Positions 29,301 to 38,118 of a stretch of DNA of 64,000 nucleotides are shown piece by piece. This stretch comes from Giardia muris (taxonomy: Eukaryota > Fornicata > Diplomonadida > Hexamitidae). The notes below the pieces were generated by a model. It had not been told where the DNA came from. It did no database searches and saw only the letters and a list, made by a program, of their open reading frames with translations. The translations under genes and the position numbers were made by a program. The stretch covers positions 2,604,001-2,668,000 of the forward strand of contig CM016925.1 in NCBI GenBank assembly GCA_006247105.1, read 5' to 3'. Numbering within the stretch: the first letter of the stretch is position 1; every line of letters begins with the position of its first letter.

Positions 29301-31902
29301 TAAGTGAGCCTAGAAGGCCTTTGTTTTGTAGGAACCTTTCGATTTGTTGTTGAACTGTTATGGCTGAAAGTTGTGTTTGACAGAATAGAGTGAAGATGAA
29401 CTTCTGACCCAAACGCTTACGTAAAGCTAAGGGTGAACCTACCGTAAGGAGTTGTCCCCAAGCAAGGATCCCGACGGTATCACCTAACAATTCTGCCTCA
29501 CGAGGGTCACGAGTCGTCAACAGGATTGTCGGAGCGTCTGGGGTTAACCATTGTGTCTCGGCCCGTAACTCTTGGAAGGGCATGGTTAAGGAGGGGCTCG
29601 ATCCCCTGGCTCGTGTTCTTGTACATAACGCCCTTAAGGCTGACCAGATGATATGCTTCGAAATTGGATCCAAATCCTTTGTTGGCTCATCTAAAAGAAT
29701 GTAGGGAGGATATCCAATCCATGCGACCGCGATTGAAACTCTTCGACGGACGCCACGTGGCAACGCCGATACACGGGTATTAAGATATTCTTTCAGTACT
29801 AAGCTGTCTATCAGAAGGTTATATATGAGGCCTCGTACCGCTTGAGGGATGGAACGTAATCCTCCATACAGATCAAGGTTCTGGAGTACTGTGAGATGAT
29901 GCCACAAGTGCTTCTCATGTTGTGGGACAAAGCCAATGATTCGACGAATACTTGGTATAGAGGTTCTAACAGTATATCCTTCAACCCACGCATTTGCTGA
30001 AGCAAGAAACTCGTTTGTCTTGAGTCCATGAAGCTTACATAGGCCGAGTAGGGTGCTTAGTAGAGCTGTTTTCCCGGTCCCATTGCCACCTAGAATGACA
30101 AATACCTTTCCTTTGGGCACTCGGAACGTCAATGTTTGTTTAGGCCTTTTCTTATCCAAATGAACCAATTGCACGACGATTGGGTATCGGTGTAAGGAGT
30201 AGTTCTCGGTTAAGGTTTCTATTTCCTCGGAATGAGTTTCTTGATCTATTGGGAATATCTTTCGAGAAAGAATAGAAGTCTCGGCCAAAGAAAAGCTTAA
30301 GGGGGTATGAAGACCAGAATCGTGTAAGGCTTGCTCTTCTAAAGCTGCTTTTCTTTTAGGTAGAAGATTAACATTACGGAAACCGAGGCCTCCATGTCTT
30401 CGTGAACTTTCAAGACACAGCCAACCCAGAACAAAGTAGACCAACATATGGATGCATAAGGCCAAGAGGAGGCTTATTGGGTGCGCATCTGAATACATAT
30501 GGCTTCCATCTTGAATAGCTGAAGGATGAATGAAACTTCCTACTGACCATGGCAATGATGAGTGCATCATTGCGCGTGTAGGAAACGCTCTAATAACGAT
30601 TTGGTCGGTTAAAAGTGCGAATGCTAAGGGTGGTATTAGGAATGCTAAGACTTGAATGAAGATGCACACGAAAACATCCGAAGAGCTGAAAAGATGCTCG
30701 CCAGCCGCTGTAAAAAGCGTTATCCCCAAGAAAAGGAAGGTGGATGCTGTAAAGATGGATAGGAAGGCTGCTCTAAAACTAAATAATATGCAACCGAAAA
30801 AAAGACCAAAGGCTGTCGCCCCTAAACCACCACAAAGTAGCAAGATAATGAGAGCCGGAAAGGAGATTGATTTAAGAGAATAAGAACGGCCATCCTGAAA
30901 AGAAACCGAAGCTTGATGCATATTGGCTGGGAGGACGTACCCAGACACCAGAAGGGGGACACATGTAATCACATAGATAATGAGTTGGGCCACAAACTGG
31001 GCGAGAAGATATTCCCAACCGCGACGGCCTAGAAGACGCAACGCTTCTATATGCCCATGCATCTTATCCAGTACTAAGCTTACTGTGGTGCAACATACCT
31101 GCAAGAGGATAAGAAGACAAAAGGCACACATGATAAAGAACTGAGTATGAGCAATATTAATGGGATCAATATCATCTTGGAAGAAAGCTTGGAAGACGGG
31201 CATGAAGTTGATGCTCAACGTCGACTTGAGCATAGCATGAGTTAATTTGACCTGAAAGGCGGTTAAGACGTCATTGGAGGCGATATTAATCGCATTCGCC
31301 TCCTTGTCTCGTTCCAAAGCTAAATAGATCCCTAACCCATGTAAGTCGATATATGTTTGATTGTAATGAACCGTTATTCGAAGGTCATGGAAGACATCAA
31401 CGTACTCGTTTGGGTCGGCATAGAAGTCGACAATAAAGATCGGTAAGCCGCAAGTCTTGCCTTGGTTTTGTACATCCTTCTCGCTTCCAAAGCGCTGAAC
31501 ACTTGATAAGGATAAATCAACTCCTAATGTATGCAGTACCCCATCGGCAAAGGCTTGAACCCTAGGAAGCTCTGGTGTATGAGAACGGACGTAATACCCT
31601 ACAAGGGCGCACTCACTTGTGCACTCATGGTCAACCTCACCAACCCAATGATTCCTTGACTCTGGATTGATATGATAACAATTTGGAAATTCTAGTATAC
31701 TTCTACCAGATGTCTCACGTATAATGGACCGATTCATATCCAGCACTGCACCGTAGACAATGTATGCGGCAAAGAGAGCGCACCCCAAGCGGATGACCCA
31801 GAGGCCAAGCGATTCTTTTATGGACCCTCCAAGGTTTAGAAATATCAAGGTCCGAAGTTTTGTATCGTATCCTTGACGAGCTCTTGAGTCTAGCGCTGGC
31901 AT
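26308..31902 (-). CDS. ABCA-type ABC transporter with degenerate NBD1 and truncated NBD2
   Basis: An 1864-residue full-size ABCA-like protein. It has two halves, each with a first membrane helix, a large extracellular loop containing Cys, a membrane block and a nucleotide-binding domain (NBD). NBD1 has a good Walker A (GGNGTGKTA, about 604-612), a Q loop (FVPQHEKH) and Walker B (YILLDEPT). Its signature is LPRGV instead of LSGGQ, and the switch His is Arg (TTRDPREAELL, about 797). NBD2 has Walker A (GTAEAGKSS, about 1751), then ends right after the signature region (RVSDDVRQLTSLAMALL). Walker B, D loop and switch region are absent. The minus strand beyond the stop shows no Walker B in any frame. 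ABCA proteins usually move lipids; ATP turnover here is doubtful. Confidence 0.88.
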   Translation of the reverse strand: MPALDSRARQGYDTKLRTLIFLNLGGSIKESLGLWVIRLGCALFAAYIVYGAVLDMNRSIIRETSGRSILEFPNCYHINPESRNHWVGEVDHECTSECALVGYYVRSHTPELPRVQAFADGVLHTLGVDLSLSSVQRFGSEKDVQNQGKTCGLPIFIVDFYADPNEYVDVFHDLRITVHYNQTYIDLHGLGIYLALERDKEANAINIASNDVLTAFQVKLTHAMLKSTLSINFMPVFQAFFQDDIDPINIAHTQFFIMCAFCLLILLQVCCTTVSLVLDKMHGHIEALRLLGRRGWEYLLAQFVAQLIIYVITCVPLLVSGYVLPANMHQASVSFQDGRSYSLKSISFPALIILLLCGGLGATAFGLFFGCILFSFRAAFLSIFTASTFLFLGITLFTAAGEHLFSSSDVFVCIFIQVLAFLIPPLAFALLTDQIVIRAFPTRAMMHSSLPWSVGSFIHPSAIQDGSHMYSDAHPISLLLALCIHMLVYFVLGWLCLESSRRHGGLGFRNVNLLPKRKAALEEQALHDSGLHTPLSFSLAETSILSRKIFPIDQETHSEEIETLTENYSLHRYPIVVQLVHLDKKRPKQTLTFRVPKGKVFVILGGNGTGKTALLSTLLGLCKLHGLKTNEFLASANAWVEGYTVRTSIPSIRRIIGFVPQHEKHLWHHLTVLQNLDLYGGLRSIPQAVRGLIYNLLIDSLVLKEYLNTRVSALPRGVRRRVSIAVAWIGYPPYILLDEPTKDLDPISKHIIWSALRALCTRTRARGSSPSLTMPFQELRAETQWLTPDAPTILLTTRDPREAELLGDTVGILAWGQLLTVGSPLALRKRLGQKFIFTLFCQTQLSAITVQQQIERFLQNKGLLGSLNKGDDEVYSSPNEEERYHTQSLISSSDPPQSLHPKVSFISEPQNEEVELLEKVCGTTLRYSVESKDDTVITQIMRFLEYLQYVCKYLSDYTIESESLEDIFVQLTGLQEETDNMPTLSFQPGKNGRAVSIVLWKCLIHLWAMRSLILWYFALPLLTFLVFSLVVRWFLPIRSSAIHQQEHILAVQNSQLCDLCQHDTAASLVSFLCQEEDVWGTFDSCTLQKKYTGMPYARPEIRFGGSYGEGYSATSPIQHYGVPVQISLYDSGDMNTVTSLRKREVVPFDIQQASLGLFPTSRLISEEESYGSGISNETFKLIKELLYRRFANQTTSASESIRLVEALTPEILLRPITEMTTSISLDFYFSDFVYQYGSLTTMYQLMTQFKREEKDVIRERPLVTDLDRALLLTRLYTSIPIAIIDIRSDLLRNNTFSPIIFTPYPEGQICQPGSGLGIQVIYKGALMDRLKNYAKRLVGGQLKGPYLTFPPCPISHTFDPPGFIEAPLMTYTNALLTRLVEALIRTKYNVSLKETLTNDEMAIHLQMAFRPIAEATWLSPIAIRSGKAQALNPVHFFAFVTFSLMPLHGLLVIRDKSSALRVAMHSHGLSRRIYWPVIFGVAISIGLIYNIIIVSLGALLAKLDRTSIGFLISLCLVLSLSQASMGIFLASIVRTHHTFVALGCSFALLGAILSSFLCTWEHQSTLWLFYLNPLLACIGAIYIVELQRYALEKMTGVIISLLLTASIEAFGLLLLVLYLDSIVPNEKVGYAYSPGFICSFLRRRLIDAWRAPRKKQRVDQLCTPRMNRFPKAFVNKLREKKGTKRDLSVCALVYDDSVCEERHKAEAYTLKDTVDGTLLFANTMKTYRKGRSVAVLDVSLGIQNGQTFAFMGTAEAGKSSLLLVASGVIRSTKGDVFFDGRPVHKLKPKHRHTLTLQTGLIDPYLTVRQHLLLVLRLRGVTKETEDGIVWALATKLRLLQYLDTRCGRVSDDVRQLTSLAMALL

Positions 31903-31954
31903 TTTATTGTACAGACTGTAGAGTTACTCATGATACTAATCAAAACGGAGAAAA

Positions 31955-32509
31955 ATGGATGCTATCGCACAAGCGCTGATCCTCGTTCCTGAGGCCGTCA
32001 TCGTTGCCCCCGCCGGCGAAGTTGATGAGGAGCTTATCGAGGAGGACTCTTGGGGCGCTGAATCAGAGTTAACGGTCACTACGACATCTGAAGGAGATGG
32101 AAAGGAAATAAGCCTTAATATCTTAGACCTTCGGATCTCAAGCGCCGCCTTAGATACCCCGGCCATATATCCCGTCAGCAGCTTGACAGAGGAGCATCTG
32201 AAGGCACCCTTCCTCACAATTCCACGTGGGTCGCCTTTTTCCATGGGGTTCTCTTGGCGTGTCTCTGGTGTTACCCTTTCCAACTTCGCGTGTACCGTCA
32301 AGATTTACCGAATGGGGATACTCGTCTATCGTAGCCGCATACGACTCGGAACCTTCGAGCCTAGCGATGTGCCATATGTCTTCTTCATAAAGGAACAGCG
32401 AGGTTTGAAAGGTCTTCTTGCAGATGGATTGTTCCGAGCGAAGCTCATCTTCTCCGACAAGACCACTCGACAGCTGGAGACGTTAGAGTACTGCTTCACG
32501 TTCACATAG
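31955..32509 (+). CDS. Rho GDP-dissociation inhibitor (RhoGDI) homologue
   Basis: This 184-residue protein matches the immunoglobulin-like domain of RhoGDI over residues about 50-184. It has the strand order and motifs TIPRGSPFSMGFSWRVSG, VKIYRMGILVYRSRIRLGTF, PSDVPYVFFI, RGLKGLLADGLFRAKLIFSD and a closing YCFTFT. RhoGDI extracts prenylated Rho/Rac GTPases from membranes and keeps them GDP-bound. The N-terminal regulatory arm is short and acidic (about 45 residues), and the helix-loop-helix that contacts the GTPase switches is not obvious. The start follows an A-rich tract (ACGGAGAAAA). It is divergent from the ABC transporter (52-base gap) and convergent with the small gene at 32512. Confidence 0.85.
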   Translation: MDAIAQALILVPEAVIVAPAGEVDEELIEEDSWGAESELTVTTTSEGDGKEISLNILDLRISSAALDTPAIYPVSSLTEEHLKAPFLTIPRGSPFSMGFSWRVSGVTLSNFACTVKIYRMGILVYRSRIRLGTFEPSDVPYVFFIKEQRGLKGLLADGLFRAKLIFSDKTTRQLETLEYCFTFT

Positions 32510-32511
32510 TC

Positions 32512-32970
32512 CTACTCTAATAGCTCGTGGGTCGGAGGTATTGGTCTTCCGGCTAATCGGATCCCTCGGACCCCCATATTCAGTAATACTGGAGTGTTTG
32601 TTGGAGCCCGTCTCCTGTTTGGTATAGCGCTACTCCCCCGTGGCTTAGTACGCGAATCGTGAGTGGATGAATACAACTTGTTGGTCATGGTGACGGAACG
32701 ACAGATCTCACTATCAAGTTCCATGCGTTCCAAGTATCGCTCACGAGTGTTCCAATTAAGAGAGGCTGAAAGATTCTCCATAGCCTTGAGGGGAGGATGT
32801 GGAAGATCGCTTGGTCGAGGTGAACGCGGAAATAAGTGACGGTCAGGAGGTGTAAAGGTCCCACGTACGCTTTGTAATCGTTGAGTCTCGCGAGGGAGTA
32901 GTAGTGACGTGCTGCATACGACGTTGAAGCTGGCGCCATCTGGTAACGGTATCTGCCATGCTAAAGACAT
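32512..32970 (-). CDS. Small basic Pro-rich protein, unknown
   Basis: A 152-residue frame with two bases between its stop and that of the RhoGDI gene. This tight fit and an A/T-rich element upstream suggest a real gene. The protein is rich in Arg, Pro and Ser with an NLSASLNWNTRERYLERMEL segment that could be helical. No signal peptide, membrane segment or known motif is seen. Short Pro/Arg-rich proteins of this kind are common among axonemal microtubule inner proteins, but nothing here proves that. Confidence 0.6.
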   Translation of the reverse strand: MSLAWQIPLPDGASFNVVCSTSLLLPRETQRLQSVRGTFTPPDRHLFPRSPRPSDLPHPPLKAMENLSASLNWNTRERYLERMELDSEICRSVTMTNKLYSSTHDSRTKPRGSSAIPNRRRAPTNTPVLLNMGVRGIRLAGRPIPPTHELLE

Positions 32971-32983
32971 CTTCGTTTCGACA

Positions 32984-33000
32984 ATCCTTTATATAAGGAT
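32984..33000. promoter_or_regulatory. A/T-rich palindrome upstream of the 32970 start
   Basis: ATCCTT and AAGGAT arms flank TATAT, beginning 14 bases upstream of the minus-strand start codon at 32970. Position and A/T core fit a short Giardia promoter and resemble the inverted repeat in front of the UTP20-like gene. Confidence 0.3.
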
Positions 33001-35295
33001 AATATTGGTTCAGGGAGCAAGTGGTGATATAGATGTTCTCTCGTCACACCCCTTAATGATTCGGTTACAGTCCGGTTGAAATGACTCCCCGTCCTTTCAG
33101 AGGTGACCTTTGTATCGTATGGTAATGAAACCATCTTAGTCCGAGTATGTTCAAGACTAGGTCAAAGTTAATATACCACTCATGTTGTATATGTTCTTCT
33201 ATCCTCTATTTACCAGTCACGATTCAGTTTGAAGTCTATGGAAAAAGGTATGAATAGCCCCTTCCACGAAAGAGGAGCATACGACCTTAATTGACTAGAG
33301 AAACTAAGGACGGGGAAGCTAGAAGATGTACAGCCGTGAGTCATGCATGGTCCTTATCCCTTGAGTATTCGGATAACATCGCCCCCAAGCCGGTCCGGCC
33401 CCGCTTAATTGGAAGGGCCTGAAGGAGTCAAGGGTGTGAGGATCATTCGAAGGTTCACTCGCCCCAACACACCTCTTTCGTGCTCTCACGCTTCTTCAGG
33501 CCGCTTTCAGCCTTCCTCCGGGATGCTTCCTTCCCTCCTTCATTCAAGAGCAGTACTGCTTATCTCCAGACCATCGTATTCCCAGCTCCCTCAGGCATTG
33601 ACTCTCCTCGATCCTATGCATGTACCCGTACGTCCATCGTATCTCCCATTCCCCTCTCTTCCAGCCTTTCCCGGGGTCCGCTTTGCACCAAAATGGGAAG
33701 GGCTTTGTAACGCCTCTCCGACCAGCTTGGGTCCTGGAGGTGCTAAGGACGTGGTTATCAGGGTCTGGGGAGGCAGTCAATGCCGGAACGGGAGCTGTTA
33801 GCTGGCCAGCAGTATGGGCATGTCGGCCTACATAGAGCTGTCCTGGTGGCCGGGACTAGGGCCGAGGCCCCCCGAGGCTCCCGTAGGTGGTCAGGATGAA
33901 GGGTGCTCACTGGACGGGAGGTTGTCGTCGCTGCTCACGCAGTCCCCTTTCATCCTCCACATCATCTCGGACGTAGTGGACAATGATCCGCACAGATACG
34001 TCGGGTAGCCGGCAGTGGAACCCAGCCCGGAGATAGGAATCACTCCAGCTCGCCAGCAGGAGTCAGGCGCTCACTGCGGGACAGCAGGTATGTACCCCCG
34101 GCCGACGTGGTTGGTCGTCGCTTCCAGACAGCGGAGGCGGTTGCAGCTGACCATCTGCTCGCACTCGAGGCACAGGGGACAGGTGCCTTCAAGCATCCGG
34201 GCCTGCTCCTTGCTGTCGAGCCCTCTGTGGGGAGGAGCGGATGGCCTCTGATACTGGAGGTTCGTCATCCCTCTCCGACGGTGGAAGAGAAGCATGGACC
34301 CGGACGGGCCCCTCCCAGCACCCATAAAGGAGCGTGTGCACCTCAGGAGCTCCCCTTGTGGCGCGGTGGCGGCACCGAACTCGAGCAAGCTACCCATGGC
34401 GATGACGGTGGTATCGACATCCTCTCCGTCATCCATCCGCCCATCGGAGCCTGCAATCCTGCACCTGGACGGGATGCCGGGGGCTCGTGGGACCTGTGCT
34501 CGCCGGGGCATATAGCACATCCCTCATGACCGATCCCTGACTGGCAGAGGGGAACTGGGACTGACGAGGCCTGTGACGAGAAGCTGCCATGGCTCTGGCC
34601 AGTCAACGATGATGGTCACCTCGTGGACGTCTCGATGATCGATGGGGTTGGTCAGAAGGCTCAAAGGCTTCATCATTGAGGATTCTGATGACACTGCCCT
34701 CTCCGTTGGGGACCTGGAACGTGAGGAGGATCAACAGACCTTCTGAGGGAGGCTCGAGGTCTTCGTCACTCCATCCGGAAGAGCTGAGTCCTCTGACGGT
34801 TCCTTGATACCGCCTCTTTTCCCCGATCATGATCAGAAGCGATCCTCAAGGCCCCGAACACCCAAGAGCTCTGCAGGAGGACGACTGGCTGCCCCCTTGA
34901 AGAGGAAGGTGTCGTCACCCCGCATCCTGACGCCTCCGGGGGCCGGGGGGCACGTCTTGCAGGTCTTGGGACTGCTGTCGAAGTGGTCCCTCACAGGTAC
35001 ACTTGGAGGCGTCAGTCTTATCCATTCCCTTGCAGACGGGACTGGTCGAGCTGACATGGTAGCAGCCCGAAGAGGACGTCTTCAGCCCTGCACGTCGTTG
35101 CAGTTCCATCGAAGGGGAGGCGAGTACTCATCAGTCAAATCCCTGCCCCTTCCTCCCTTTTGAAGCGGTGCTCCGAGGAGGATTGGACGCCCACAACCCT
35201 TCCCTCTCCCAGTGGGGGCATGGGACGAGGGTGCTCCTCCCCAGCTGTTCACACGTCCTTCGTCCGTCCTGATGGAGCACGATCCCCAGAACTCG
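33001..35295. other. Gene-poor stretch, GC-rich from about 33.4 kb
   Basis: No frame here shows recognisable domains, a tight fit with its neighbours or a typical A/T-rich start. Bases 33001-33390 are of average composition. From about 33390 to 35295 the DNA is clearly GC-rich, so several frames of 60-150 codons stay open on both strands by composition. The least unconvincing are minus-strand frames ending at 34071 (149 codons, with a Cys cluster reading CPLCLEC) and at 34833, which runs on upstream past one TGA at 35082-35084 to the end of the kinase gene. It may be an eroded gene or spacer. No tRNA-like cloverleaf or repeat array was noticed. Confidence 0.5.
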
Positions 35296-37389
35296 TCACT
35301 GGTGCCTCATCGCCTCCTCGAGGACGTCCCGTGCTGCCGGACGGTCTTTGGGGTCCCTTGAGAGCATCCGAGAGATGAGAGTAGCAAGGTCCGAGGGACG
35401 ACCCTCAAGATGAGGGGCGGGCGTCTTTTCGAGGATAGCTGCTACACTCTCAAAGGGACGATCCCCAGTACACATCTCGTACGCCACCACTCCCATGGCC
35501 CAGATGTCGACTGACTTGTTGTAGCCCTCTCCTCGGTAGATCTCAGGGGCCATGTAAGACTGCGTTCCTGCATGTGTAGCCATCCAAGACGAGTCTTCGA
35601 GCACCTTTGCAACTCCGAAGTCTCCCAGGACACATCTACCGTCCTGGCCAAAGAATATATTCTCCGGCTTCAGGTCCCTGTGGACGAGCTTTTTCTCGTG
35701 AAGGTATGTAAGAGCATCGGCCACCTCTCGGATCGTCTTCCAGATCTCTTGATCGCTATATGAGGAATTTGCTTTCTTCCTTCTGTTCATCTCCTCACAG
35801 AGATCCCCACAGCAGAGGTCCATAACAAGGACAAAGGTGTCCTCGAAGTTGTCTTTTCCCGTCCCAAGGCACCGGATGACGTTTGGATGGTCGAGGGAGG
35901 GGAATATCTCCGCCTCTCTGCGAAGCAATTCCCGTTCCTCATCATCGTGTCCTCCAAGACTGACGACCTTGACTGCCACGTTCCGGCTGTTCCCATGGCC
36001 TGCATAGACATCCCCAAAGGCACCTCTTCCGAGCACAGCGGTCAAATGATACCCCGAGAGGCTGTCTGGGAGTCTCGGAAACGAGGGCTGGTGCACGAGC
36101 ACTTTTCGCATCTTCTCGTCTACCGCGTGCTCGGCTGCCGTCCTGCCCTCCCCGTCCTTCAGGTCCCTCTCCAGAAGGAGGAGGCCGACGCACTCCTCGT
36201 GTCCTCCCCCCACTGCATGCATCAGGGCCGTCCATCCCCTCCCGTCCTGAAGGCGGGCCTCGAGGGGCCGGAGGAGGCGGACGACCTCGGTCTGGCCTCG
36301 GGAGGCGGCGTGCATCAGGGCCGTCATGCCTGAGGAGTCCTTCTGTCCCGCCTGGTCGAGACGCTTCCTGATGGCTTTAAGATCTTCCCCATTGACGGCT
36401 GTGATAAGAGACTCGCCTCTCAGTCGAGCGTTCTCCTCCTCAAGGGCAAGGATCCGTGCCTTCTGGTCAGCGAGTTCTTTCTTGAGATCCTCAATGGCCT
36501 TGGAGAGCTGCTCCTGAAGGGTCGCCTTCTCTGTGGTGAGGGCGTTGATGAGGGCTCGGTTCTGGTCAGAGGCCCTCCGGAGGTCCTCGCACATCTCCGC
36601 ATGCCTCTTGGACTCATCGATGGCATTGTTGAGCTGCTGTTTGAGAGAAGAGACTTCTTCCCTTGCATCAGTAAGGCTCTTCTCGGCCTCACATACTCTC
36701 TTGTTTGAAGTTTCGTACATCTCCCGGAACTTCTCTAACTGATCCTTAAGAAAGGATAGCCCATTTCTTGTCTCGTCTGGGGCACTATTGAATAAGGTGT
36801 GTTGTCTCTCGATAGACTCCATTTCGACAGAAGGATCATTGACATACTTCTGATCGAGTAGGTCTGGGCTTGGTGGAGGCTTTCGTTCTGTCCCCTCATT
36901 CTCGAGAAGCTCGCGAACACGGGTGAAGTCGCCTTCCCAGGAACTGTTGTGTGCGTACCACTTAGCAGTATGGCCGTTTGAATCAGTCATTCCTTGTTCA
37001 TAAGGGAGAAGGAGCTCAACGATCTCAGGATGATTCTGATGAACTGCAATCATGAGAGCAGTGATACCAGCTGGGAAAGAAACTTCCAACTCATCAGATA
37101 TAAGGATTCCGCTTCCTTCCATCGTGCTCTTCCCTGCTTCAGAGAGAAGGAGTCGGACGCATTTTTCTTTGCCATAGCAGGCTGCATACATCAATGCAGT
37201 CCAGGAATAACTGTTCTGCATTCCGAGCTCTTTCTTGAGAAGGAATATGCAATCTTTGTGGCCGTTATAAGCAGCCATAATTAGGGCTGTGTTGCCATTT
37301 TCATCCACCTTCTTCAAATCTCCAAGGTTAGCCCTCACACCCTCGAGGTTGCCTCTCGTAGCTGCTTCCATCAACCTAGTAAAGGACAT
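35296..37389 (-). CDS. Ankyrin / coiled-coil / ankyrin / protein kinase, NEK-like
   Basis: The frame is open from Met at 37434 (712 residues). Met16 at 37389 is preferred because it follows CACAAAAA and opens MSFTRLMEAATRG, the usual Protein 21.1 cap. Residue numbers here use the 712 frame. Ankyrin repeats lie at about 20-175, a coiled coil at about 230-350, two to three more ankyrin repeats at about 365-440, and a complete protein kinase at about 455-712. The kinase has the Gly loop GRGAFGDVY, Lys in VAVKVV, HRDLKPEN (about 581), DFG (about 604) and APE (about 627), so it should be active. Ser/Thr specificity follows from HRDLKPEN. Most Giardia NEK-ankyrin proteins carry the kinase first; here it is last. 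The gene is GC-rich toward its 3' end, like the neighbouring spacer. Confidence 0.9.
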   Translation of the reverse strand: MSFTRLMEAATRGNLEGVRANLGDLKKVDENGNTALIMAAYNGHKDCIFLLKKELGMQNSYSWTALMYAACYGKEKCVRLLLSEAGKSTMEGSGILISDELEVSFPAGITALMIAVHQNHPEIVELLLPYEQGMTDSNGHTAKWYAHNSSWEGDFTRVRELLENEGTERKPPPSPDLLDQKYVNDPSVEMESIERQHTLFNSAPDETRNGLSFLKDQLEKFREMYETSNKRVCEAEKSLTDAREEVSSLKQQLNNAIDESKRHAEMCEDLRRASDQNRALINALTTEKATLQEQLSKAIEDLKKELADQKARILALEEENARLRGESLITAVNGEDLKAIRKRLDQAGQKDSSGMTALMHAASRGQTEVVRLLRPLEARLQDGRGWTALMHAVGGGHEECVGLLLLERDLKDGEGRTAAEHAVDEKMRKVLVHQPSFPRLPDSLSGYHLTAVLGRGAFGDVYAGHGNSRNVAVKVVSLGGHDDEERELLRREAEIFPSLDHPNVIRCLGTGKDNFEDTFVLVMDLCCGDLCEEMNRRKKANSSYSDQEIWKTIREVADALTYLHEKKLVHRDLKPENIFFGQDGRCVLGDFGVAKVLEDSSWMATHAGTQSYMAPEIYRGEGYNKSVDIWAMGVVAYEMCTGDRPFESVAAILEKTPAPHLEGRPSDLATLISRMLSRDPKDRPAARDVLEEAMRHQ

Positions 37390-37434
37390 TTTTTGTGCAT
37401 CAAGTATCAACTTCCCATCCTTCTCTCGGCCCAT

Positions 37435-38118
37435 CTCTTCCCGACCTGATACGACCTAGAGTATCTTTTTCCAAAACTCGTCATCCCACTCCATCCCAGG
37501 CCTCCCAATCCTGGATCTCGACGTCAACGGGAGCAGAGGGGGCATGACCTCACTCCCTTACCCTCTCTAATAATATCGAGGGCAGAGCAATGAGCATTAC
37601 TCCCTTAACTAGATTCCTTTCCTCTATTTCGAGAGGACAAAGAATCCATCCCATCTGGACATCTACAGTATCATCTGGATGTCTGACGGAATGTGGTAGA
37701 AGTGGGTTATATCTCTGAATAATGCTTATCTCTACCCTTGTAGGCTACTTAATGATTCCAGGCCACAATAAGGACGACCTCAATCCTCACAGCTGAAGCG
37801 GCGTGTTCGTCCCGCGAGCCACCAATCATCCGCAGCAGTAGAAGAGATAACCACCCTTGACCGGGAGGGCAGAGATAGTCCGTCTTCCACTCCTCCAGGA
37901 GGCAGAACCGTCGAAGCCGTGACCTGACCCTTCTCCGAGATCCGCTTGAGCAGCCTCACATTCCTCACTTCGCCCTCGTGCCCAAAATGTCTCAGGCTCT
38001 CTGTGGATACATGATATATGGACACACAGATGATATACCTCCATAAGGATGAATGTGCAGTAGAGTCTCTATCTTCAAGTGGAGAGACCACCACTGAATA
38101 GAGTTTACAAGAAAGGAG
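37435..38118. other. Intergenic, about 680 bases, nothing recognised
   Basis: Long for this window. Only short frames without domain signals occur, the longest on the minus strand ending at 37780 (104 codons, no A/T-rich start). I see no tRNA, repeat or convincing hairpin. It contains the upstream region of the kinase gene and the 3' flank of the transporter gene. Confidence 0.5.

Noticed and set aside
33061..33110. GGTTACAGTCCGGTTGAAATG stretch considered as a tRNA T-arm
   Set aside because: No matching acceptor stem, D-arm or anticodon arm could be drawn around it.
34071..34520. Minus-strand 149-codon frame with a Cys cluster, considered as a VSP or RING fragment
   Set aside because: No CxxC periodicity, no CRGKA-type tail, no membrane segment; open frames on both strands here follow from high GC.
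37780..38094. Minus-strand 104-codon frame between the kinase and transporter genes
   Set aside because: No domain, no A-rich start and an unremarkable amino-acid pattern; kept as intergenic.
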